NCBI RefSeq assembly: GCF_000019805.1
Contig: NC_010525.1
Coordinates: 1,352,618-1,416,617, forward strand
Source of the DNA: Pyrobaculum neutrophilum V24Sta
GTDB lineage: Archaea; Thermoproteota; Thermoprotei; Thermoproteales; Thermoproteaceae
Length of the DNA: 64,000 nucleotides
Direction of reading: 5' to 3'
A program made the translations under genes and the position numbers. The notes under the pieces are model-generated. The model ran no database searches, was not told where the DNA came from, and saw only the letters and a list, made by a program, of their open reading frames with translations. Each line of letters begins with the position of its first letter. The stretch's first letter is position 1. Positions 58,638-64,000 of this stretch are shown piece by piece.

Positions 58638-58686
58638 TGAGTGCGTTGGTGAACGAGAGGTGAGTGGCGACGGACGGGCTGAAAAG
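58630..58686 (+). ncRNA. Box C/D guide sRNA candidate overlapping the DUF362-like 3' end
   Basis: C GTGATGA (58634-58640; includes the upstream gene stop codon), guide gtgcgttggtga (58641-58652), D'-like ACGA, C' GTGAGTG (58660-58666), 12-nt guide gcgacggacggg (58667-58678), D CTGA (58679-58682). The 49-nt span fits. D' deviates from CTGA. Probably excised from the mRNA 3' end or the rpl14 leader. Confidence 0.55.
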
Positions 58687-58724
58687 GCGGTGGAAAATAT
58701 ATAAACTAAGGGAGTAAGGGGGCT

Positions 58725-59159
58725 ATGGCAAAACGCGGCGGCAAGAGGACGGTGGGCGTGCCCTATAGGTTCCACGTTACGCCAGGCATATTCATGAACA
58801 GCCTCGTCCCCGTGGCCGACAACTCTGGGGCGAAGCTCGTACGCGTAATAGGCGTAGTTGGGCACTACTCCAAGACGGTGCACAGGAGGATTCCCGGCGC
58901 CGGCGTCGGCGATATGGTCGTAGTGGTCGTGAGGGAGGGGAAGCCTGAGCTGAGGAAACAAGTGTTTAGAGCCATCGTCGTGAGGCAGAGGAAGCCATTT
59001 AGGAGGCCGGACGGAACGTGGGTTGCCTTTGAGGACAACGCTGTGGTTATAGTGACGCCCGAGGGCGACCCCAAGGGCTCTGAGATACACGGCCCCGTGG
59101 CCATGGAGGCAACCCTTCGCTGGCCGACCATAGCAAACCTAGCCTCAATCGTTGTTTAA
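58725..59159 (+). CDS. rpl14: 50S ribosomal protein L14 (uL14)
   Basis: 144 residues: [87 protein letters not shown] is uL14 throughout. The ATG lies 24 bp from the TATA atatataaac. It stands alone rather than beside rpl24. Confidence 0.96.
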   Translation: MAKRGGKRTVGVPYRFHVTPGIFMNSLVPVADNSGAKLVRVIGVVGHYSKTVHRRIPGAGVGDMVVVVVREGKPELRKQVFRAIVVRQRKPFRRPDGTWVAFEDNAVVIVTPEGDPKGSEIHGPVAMEATLRWPTIANLASIVV

Positions 59160-59224
59160 TTTCGGCCAACCCCCCACAGGCAGTTGTATCTACTGGACTT
59201 TTATTGCGGTAGAGAGACCTCTAC

Positions 59225-59545
59225 GTGGCCACGGCAGAGCTCGACCTCCTTCTGCTGAGACTAGGCAAGCTCTCACCTGCTAAAAAAGCGGCGGTGCTCT
59301 ACAGCCTGAAAGATACGCTAGATGAGGAGAGCTTTAGACACCTTGCCGCGTTGCTTGCCATAGATCTCAGCAGGGGCGAGAGCCCGAGAAGGTGGACGCC
59401 TGCGGAGGGCGATGACGTAGTCGAAGAGCTCTTCGACACGGTGGAGGAGCCCGCGGAGACGTACGACGACCCCGAAGAGGTTGTGGAAGACGACGAGTAC
59501 ATAGGCAAGAGGGTTGTGGAGAGGATATGGAGGTCGAGTATCTAA
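59225..59545 (+). CDS. Acidic protein of unknown function
   Basis: 106 residues: a helical N-terminal half (DLLLLRLGKLSPAKKAAVLYSLKDTLDEESFRHLAALLAIDL) and an acidic Asp/Glu-rich C-terminal half. Not recognised. GTG at 59225 is 22 bp after a TATA-like cttttattgc. Overlaps the next gene by 19 bp; they are probably one operon. Confidence 0.65.
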   Translation: MATAELDLLLLRLGKLSPAKKAAVLYSLKDTLDEESFRHLAALLAIDLSRGESPRRWTPAEGDDVVEELFDTVEEPAETYDDPEEVVEDDEYIGKRVVERIWRSSI

Positions 59546-59898
59546 TCGAGAAGCTGGGGCGGCACCTCGGGGGGATAGACGTGGAGAAGGTGAAAAGCGC
59601 GTTGAGGAGCCGGGCGGAGGGCGCGGAGAGGATCCTCGGCATTAGGCTGGAGGAGACCGAGGCGGAGGTAGAAGCCGAGTGCCGGAGGATCAGAGGTCTC
59701 CTGGGCCGCTACAAGGAAGAGGAGAGGAGGTTGACCGACCTCTACAGGGAGCTCAAGCTCCTGGGGGTTGCGCCCAGCGATTTGGAGGCCCTTAAGAAGA
59801 GGATGAGGGAGGTAAGAAGGAGGATACGGCTCTACAGAGAAATCGAGAAGAGGTGTCAGGGCAGGTCAGTGTCGTCACAGGTCGGACCCCAGAGTTGA
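59527..59898 (+). CDS. Coiled-coil protein of unknown function
   Basis: 123 residues, highly charged helical: heptad-like EVEAECRRIRGLLGRYKEEERRLTDLYRELKLLGVAPSDLEALKKRMREVRRRIRLYREIEKRC. Not recognised; coiled coils of this type often serve as scaffolds. Translated after the acidic protein gene with a 19-bp overlap. Confidence 0.65.
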   Translation: MEVEYLIEKLGRHLGGIDVEKVKSALRSRAEGAERILGIRLEETEAEVEAECRRIRGLLGRYKEEERRLTDLYRELKLLGVAPSDLEALKKRMREVRRRIRLYREIEKRCQGRSVSSQVGPQS

Positions 59899-59933
59899 CA
59901 TCACGGGAAAAACGCGGCAGGGGAATTTAAGCT

Positions 59934-61244
59934 CTACGTGCCCAGCTCCCAGGAGGTGAGGTACTGCCTCTGCTCTTCTGTGAGCTCCTCGATCTCTATG
60001 CCCATGGTCTTGAGCTTCAGCCGTGCCACCTCGCGGTCTAGCTCGTCGGGGAGCTTGTAGACGTCTATGGCGAGTTTGTTCTTCACGACGTATTCCGCCG
60101 CCAGGGCTTGGTTCGCAAAGGAGAGGTCCATCACTTCGGAGGGGTGGCCCTCCGCCGCCACCAGGTTCACGAGCCTGCCCTCCCCGATGAGGTAGACCCG
60201 TCTGCCGTTCGGCAGAGTGTACTCCTCAAGGTACTGCCTTATCTGCCTTTTGGCGACGGCTACGCGCTCCAGCCCCGCCACGTCGATCTCCACGTTGAAG
60301 TGGCCGGCGTTTGCGAGAACAGCCCCGTCCTTCATCTTGAAGATGTGGCCCAGGTTTATCGCCCTTATGTTGCCAGTGGCGGTTATGAATATGTCCCCCA
60401 CCTTGGCCGCCTCGTCCATGGGCATGACTTCGAACCCGTCGAAGACGGCCTCTAGAGCTCTCACGGGATCCACCTCCACCACAATCACCCTCCTCGCGCC
60501 TAGGCCTCTAGCCCTCATCGCGATGCCTCTGCCCACCCAGCCGTATCCCGCCACAACGACGTTTTTACCAGCTATGAGGAGGTTCGTCGCCCTTAACACG
60601 CCGTCCCAGGTGGACTGGCCCGTCCCATATCTGTTGTCGAAGAGGTACTTCGTGTAGGACTCGTTGACGGCTATGATTGGGTAAAGTAGCTTTCCGGCGC
60701 TTTTCAGCGCGCGGAGCCTCAGCACGCCTGTGGTGGTCTCCTCGGTGCCTCCGCGGAGGCCAGCCACGAGCTTCTCGGCGTCTACTGACCCTGCGGTCTC
60801 CATTACGTAGTCCAGCGTCTTGTCCCGAATCCCATGTCTAAGCTTGTGAATGGTGGAGGTCAAGTCGGCTCCGTCGTCGAGAGTGACCGTTGGCTGGAAG
60901 GAGAGGGCGAAGCCTATGGCGTTGTAGTAATCCCGCTCAGACATGCCGCGCCACGCATAGACGTGTATCCCCTCCTGCGCCAGCGCCGCCGCCACCTCGT
61001 CTTGGGTAGAGAGTGGGTTAGACGGTATAACCACCACCCGAGCCCCGCCGGCCGCCAAGGTACGCACAAGGACCCCTGTTTCCTTTGTCACATGTAGACA
61101 GGCAGCCACAGTCTGGCCTGCGAGAGGCTTCTCCCGCTCGAAACGCCTTCTGATCTCCAGCAGAACCGGCATATTTCTCTCGGCCCAGTACAGTTGCTCC
61201 CTCCCCTTCTCCGCAAGAGAGAGGTCCTTAACCCGGGACTCCAT
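59934..61244 (-). CDS. ahcY: Adenosylhomocysteinase
   Basis: 436 residues: substrate domain with [20 protein letters not shown] and DDGADLT, and NAD domain [34 protein letters not shown]. Contains the [13 protein letters not shown] motif (about 205-217). Removes S-adenosylhomocysteine after methyl transfer. ATG 61244 lies 25 bp from a TATA shared with the KaiC-like gene; a longer open frame to 61322 is rejected. Confidence 0.95.
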   Translation of the reverse strand: MESRVKDLSLAEKGREQLYWAERNMPVLLEIRRRFEREKPLAGQTVAACLHVTKETGVLVRTLAAGGARVVVIPSNPLSTQDEVAAALAQEGIHVYAWRGMSERDYYNAIGFALSFQPTVTLDDGADLTSTIHKLRHGIRDKTLDYVMETAGSVDAEKLVAGLRGGTEETTTGVLRLRALKSAGKLLYPIIAVNESYTKYLFDNRYGTGQSTWDGVLRATNLLIAGKNVVVAGYGWVGRGIAMRARGLGARRVIVVEVDPVRALEAVFDGFEVMPMDEAAKVGDIFITATGNIRAINLGHIFKMKDGAVLANAGHFNVEIDVAGLERVAVAKRQIRQYLEEYTLPNGRRVYLIGEGRLVNLVAAEGHPSEVMDLSFANQALAAEYVVKNKLAIDVYKLPDELDREVARLKLKTMGIEIEELTEEQRQYLTSWELGT

Positions 61245-61263
61245 CGGCGTAGTGAGGTGGCAA

Positions 61264-61276
61264 GTATTAAAATATG
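61264..61276. promoter_or_regulatory. Shared TATA box, divergent pair 61244/61293
   Basis: gtattaaaatatg is centred at 61269-61270, about 25 bp from the leftward ATG and 24 bp from the rightward GTG. Confidence 0.62.
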
Positions 61277-61292
61277 CGGGCTTTACACAACT

Positions 61293-62138
61293 GTGATCCC
61301 CAGGGTTCGGACTTATGTGCAAGGGCTTGACGAGATCTTATATGGCGGCGTGCCCGAAAGGAGCGTCGTGCTCCTCAGCGGAGGGCCTGGGACAGGCAAA
61401 TCAATACTGGGGAGGCAGTTCCTTTACAATGGTCTAAGGAGAGGGGAAACGGGCGTTTTCGTGGCGCTTGAGGAACACCCGGTGGCGGTCCGCCGAAGCT
61501 TCCGCCACTTCGGATGGGACATATCCCAGTACGAGCGGGAGGGGAAATTCGCCATTGTGGACGCCTTCACCGGAGGTGTCGGAAGCGCAGCCCAGAGGGA
61601 GAGATATCTCGTGAAACAGGTAGACGATGTCTACGAGCTAAGCGATGTGTTGAGACAGGCAATTAGGGATATAGGCGCCCGCCGTGTGGTAGTTGACTCA
61701 GTGTCTACCCTTTATCTGACGAAGCCGGCAGTCGCCAGAGCCACCATCATGACGCTGAAGAGGGTCATAGCGGGGCTGGGATGTACGGCCTTCTTCGTAT
61801 CTCAAGTGTCGGTGGGGGAGCGGGGCTTCGGGGGCCCTGGCGTAGAACATGCGGTAGACGGCATAATCCGCCTCGACTTAGACGAAATAGACGGCAAGCT
61901 ACATAGGTCCATCATCGTGTGGAAAATGCGAGATACAAAACACTCGATGCTACGCCACCCCATGGAGATAAAAGACAGCGGAATAGAGGTGATGTGGGAT
62001 AGATATCTAAAGATCGTAGGAAGTACCGTTAAAATAGAGCCGATCTCTAAGGAGGAGGTAGAGGCTATGCGAAAGGCTGTGGAAGAGGTCGAAAAACAGC
62101 CGGCTCAGAGAAAAGTTGAGATAGAGGTGGAGGACTAG
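61293..62138 (+). CDS. KaiC-like RecA-superfamily ATPase
   Basis: 281 residues: Walker A GGPGTGKS (about 29-36), the [11 protein letters not shown] segment with a candidate catalytic Glu, and Walker [15 protein letters not shown]-terminal helical, Lys/Glu-rich. GTG 61293 is selected because the shared TATA is 24 bp upstream. Followed after 4 bp by an HTH protein, so the pair may act together in regulation. Confidence 0.87.
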   Translation: MIPRVRTYVQGLDEILYGGVPERSVVLLSGGPGTGKSILGRQFLYNGLRRGETGVFVALEEHPVAVRRSFRHFGWDISQYEREGKFAIVDAFTGGVGSAAQRERYLVKQVDDVYELSDVLRQAIRDIGARRVVVDSVSTLYLTKPAVARATIMTLKRVIAGLGCTAFFVSQVSVGERGFGGPGVEHAVDGIIRLDLDEIDGKLHRSIIVWKMRDTKHSMLRHPMEIKDSGIEVMWDRYLKIVGSTVKIEPISKEEVEAMRKAVEEVEKQPAQRKVEIEVED

Positions 62139-62142
62139 GGCC

Positions 62143-62568
62143 ATGGCTGAGATCCCGCTAAAGCCGACGGGACGTGAGGAAATTAGAAAGCTGGAGTCTG
62201 CGCTATTGGTAATGTCTTTGTTTGACAAAGAAACTCTTGAAGCGATTAAAGACCCAGCCACTAGAGTGACTTGGGTAGACTCGCTTTATACCGCCGCTGC
62301 TGCCTTAGCTAGAGAGAGAGCTGGCATTTCTACATCTAAAATAGCTGAAGAGCTTGGAGTCACTGAGGCTACTATAAGACGTCATTTAAAAGGCGAAACC
62401 AAGGCCGGCCAATTAGTGAAGAAAGTATACGATAAGTTGTCTAAGGAAGGTTTTAAAGTAGAGTTGCCGACGGAACTGGCTGAGGAGTGTACAAAACAGA
62501 TAACTGAACTGAAAGATAAAATAGAAAAAGTAAAGAAGATGTTAACGGAGATTCAAAGTTGGCTTTAA
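62143..62568 (+). CDS. HTH transcriptional regulator
   Basis: 141 residues: N-terminal helices, an HTH ISTSKIAEELGVTEATIRRHLKGETKAGQLV (about 61-91) and a C-terminal helix predicted coiled coil. The AT content is higher than its neighbours. Encoded 4 bp after the KaiC-like ATPase, so probably its partner. Regulated genes unknown. Confidence 0.82.
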   Translation: MAEIPLKPTGREEIRKLESALLVMSLFDKETLEAIKDPATRVTWVDSLYTAAAALARERAGISTSKIAEELGVTEATIRRHLKGETKAGQLVKKVYDKLSKEGFKVELPTELAEECTKQITELKDKIEKVKKMLTEIQSWL

Positions 62569-63233
62569 TGATTACTATCCTAAATGATGTAAAAAGCTTA
62601 GGAGTTTTCGTAGCTTACGACGTAGTATATGGGGTGGATAATATGAAATATACACCGCAACTTGAGGAGGCGATAAACGCGGCGGTGGAGGAAACGAGAA
62701 AGACTCTGTCTTTGGAGACGCTAAGGGAGCACCCCGTAATTAGGGCCTACCGCGACTTCTACTGGAAAACCCTGAAGATAGACCCTACGAAGCAACGGCC
62801 TGCGCAAGAGGCCCTCCTCAGGAGGGTGTTGCGGGGGGAGCCTCTGCCGAGGATTAACCCGGTGGTAGACGCGGGGAACGCCGTTTCGATAAAATACGTC
62901 GTGCCCATAGGCATCTACGACATAGCGAAGATCCGCGGCGAGACCCTCCGCCTAAGGCGTTCGAGGAGGGGTGAGGTCTTCCGCCCAATTGGGGGCCAGC
63001 CGTACGAGCTGGATAACCAAATCGTCCTAGCCTCCGACGGCCAGATACTCCACGTATATCCCTACAGAGATAGCGTGGAGACCAAGGTGGATGAAACAAC
63101 TAGGGACGTGCTTGTGGTAATCGCTGGGGTCCCCGGCGTCGAGGAGGAGCGGTTGTTGGAAGCCGCGCGCCACCTCCGCGCCCTCCTAACGCTTCTGGGA
63201 GGCGCCGCCGCGGGCGACATAAGGCTAGCGTAG
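62568..63233 (+). CDS. B3/4 domain (PheRS beta-like) protein
   Basis: 221 residues; central region PTKQRPAQEALLRRVLRGEPLPRINPVVDAGNAVSIKYVVPIGIYDIAKIRGE (about 70-122) matches the B3/4 domain found in phenylalanyl-tRNA synthetase beta and stand-alone proteins, possibly RNA-binding or editing related. ATG 62568 overlaps the HTH gene stop (TAATG). Overlaps the convergent gene at 63225 by 9 bp. Confidence 0.8.
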   Translation: MITILNDVKSLGVFVAYDVVYGVDNMKYTPQLEEAINAAVEETRKTLSLETLREHPVIRAYRDFYWKTLKIDPTKQRPAQEALLRRVLRGEPLPRINPVVDAGNAVSIKYVVPIGIYDIAKIRGETLRLRRSRRGEVFRPIGGQPYELDNQIVLASDGQILHVYPYRDSVETKVDETTRDVLVVIAGVPGVEEERLLEAARHLRALLTLLGGAAAGDIRLA

Positions 63234-64000
63234 CCTCTCGAGGAACGCCTCTACGAGCTCACCCACGGTGGGCCCCTCCAACACCCTCAGCCTCCAGCTC
63301 GCCCGCACGACGGGCTTGTCTATCTTAATCGCCTTCTCGATCCTGGCGGGCGTCGCCACAATTACCACGTCGGCGTCGGCCCTCTCGATGGTGGCCTCGA
63401 GGTCCCTCCTCTGCTCAGGGGTGTAGCCTAGGCTGGGCAAGACGGGCCCTATCTTGTAGTCCTCGTACACCTTCTTTATCACCCCCACGGCATAGGGCCT
63501 GGGGTCGACGACGGTTGCGCCGTATTTCAGCGCCGCGATGTAGCCGGCCCCGTATGGCAAACCGCCGTGTGTAACAGTGGGCGCGTCCTCTATGACCAAC
63601 GCCCGTTTCCCTGCCACATCGCCGCTGAGGTACACCTCCAGATCCGCCTTCGTGATAGAGGCCCGCGGGTTCACCCGCGTCACGTTGGAGACAACTCTTC
63701 TGACCGCCTCCTCGCCGGCTTCGCCGACCTTGGTAATTACGACAGCATCTGCGAGGCGCAGATTCACCTCGCCCGGGAAAGATCCCACCTCGTGCCCAGC
63801 CCTACGCGCGTCTGTAACCACGACCATGTAGTTGGGCCTAAAGAAGGGGAAGTCGTTGTTGCCGCCGTCCCAAACGATGACGTCACCCACCTTCTCGGCT
63901 TCCCTAAGCACCACGCCGTAGTCGACGCCGGCCAGCACCGTCACGCCCATCTCCACATACTGCTCGTACTCCTCCCTCTCCTCAAAGGTCAGCCGCTCCA
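63225..64000 (-). CDS. Predicted GTPase, cyclic 2,3-diphosphoglycerate synthetase-like (N-terminus beyond right edge)
   Basis: The C-terminal ~258 residues are in the window. Segments GVDYGVVLREAEKVGDVIVWDGGNNDFPFFRPNYMVVVTDARRAGHEVGSFPGEVNLRLADAVVITKV and IEDAPTVTHGGLPYGAGY match the archaeal GTPase/cDPG synthetase family (COG2403-like). The frame continues to the window end, so the start lies outside. Substrate not determined; cDPG is not a known solute of Pyrobaculum, so other functions are likely. Confidence 0.8.
   Translation of the reverse strand, partial: ERLTFEEREEYEQYVEMGVTVLAGVDYGVVLREAEKVGDVIVWDGGNNDFPFFRPNYMVVVTDARRAGHEVGSFPGEVNLRLADAVVITKVGEAGEEAVRRVVSNVTRVNPRASITKADLEVYLSGDVAGKRALVIEDAPTVTHGGLPYGAGYIAALKYGATVVDPRPYAVGVIKKVYEDYKIGPVLPSLGYTPEQRRDLEATIERADADVVIVATPARIEKAIKIDKPVVRASWRLRVLEGPTVGELVEAFLERLR

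Noticed and set aside
1-64000. CRISPR arrays, insertion sequences, integrases or phage genes
   Set aside because: No regularly spaced repeats, terminal inverted repeats or transposase/integrase motifs were seen.

Overview
The window looks like chromosomal DNA from a hyperthermophilic crenarchaeon of the Thermoproteales, most likely Pyrobaculum. The reasons are a CC1-type chromatin protein, archaeal RNA polymerase subunits (RpoK, RpoF), TFB and TFE-beta, a thermosome, aCPSF2-type RNase, KaiC-like ATPases, a tRNA gene with a short intron, and a very consistent promoter style: an AT-rich TATA element about 22-28 bp before the start codon, so first genes of operons appear leaderless. Many starts are GTG. 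The species is inferred from remembered family resemblance, not from a search.

Layout. 1-8787: SRP54 (cut by the left edge), a KaiC-like ATPase, a methyltransferase plus MFS transporter, RpoK, thermosome, and 2-oxoacid:ferredoxin oxidoreductase (porD-A-B with porG divergent). 8784-15607: nucleotide-sugar dehydrogenase, metallo-beta-lactamase protein, dephospho-CoA kinase, DsbA-like protein, Pelota, CC1, a Ras-like GTPase, THEP1 NTPase, polyprenyl synthase. 15690-19601: lumazine synthase, ilvB-N-C and a Nudix protein. 19647-24216: a His-rich unknown, a broken-looking two-part gene, a 470-bp non-coding stretch, aCPSF2, a 36-residue ORF, rpl24-rps4e and a GC-rich RNA candidate. 24264-31136: orphan OppD/OppF ATPases, a PfkB kinase, a CBS regulator, and a serA-aminotransferase-DUF89 operon. 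31333-43789: information processing (CCA enzyme, ThpR, TFE-beta, TFB, Gar1, S8e, SRP19, GPN GTPase, L21e, RpoF, DUF655, aIF5A, MTAP, aIF1, ArgRS, S28e, L24e, L7Ae). 43820-51060: a branched-chain amino-acid-type ABC transporter with two substrate-binding proteins, interrupted by two tRNA-Ser genes and a decayed membrane-protein gene. 51094-64000: tRNA-Gly (with intron) and tRNA-Leu, pyrI-E-D, NFACT with a Mut7-C protein, endonuclease IV-like protein, TruD, a DUF362-like protein, L14, two coiled-coil unknowns, SAH hydrolase, KaiC-like ATPase with an HTH protein, a B3/4-domain protein and a predicted GTPase cut by the right edge.

Two patterns stand out. First, several divergent gene pairs have start codons only 45-49 bp apart with one near-symmetric TATA box in the exact middle (10133/10180, 19601/19647, 26208/26256, 56418/56466, 61244/61293), and the same geometry links mRNAs to putative RNA genes at 24073, 27995 and 31160. 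Second, there are up to five box C/D guide RNA candidates (near 12029-12077, 14505-14554, 27921-27970, 48352-48402, 58634-58682), with C-to-D spans of 47-51 nt. In four of them a C'-like box is followed by a 12-nt D guide; the one at 48352 lacks a clear C' box. Several overlap coding sequence or promoters. Larger folded RNA candidates lie at 20590-20757, 20946-21030, 24093-24220, 31181-31350, 39435-39625 and 57712-57817; none could be matched by eye to RNase P or SRP RNA. I saw no CRISPR array, insertion sequence, integrase or phage gene.
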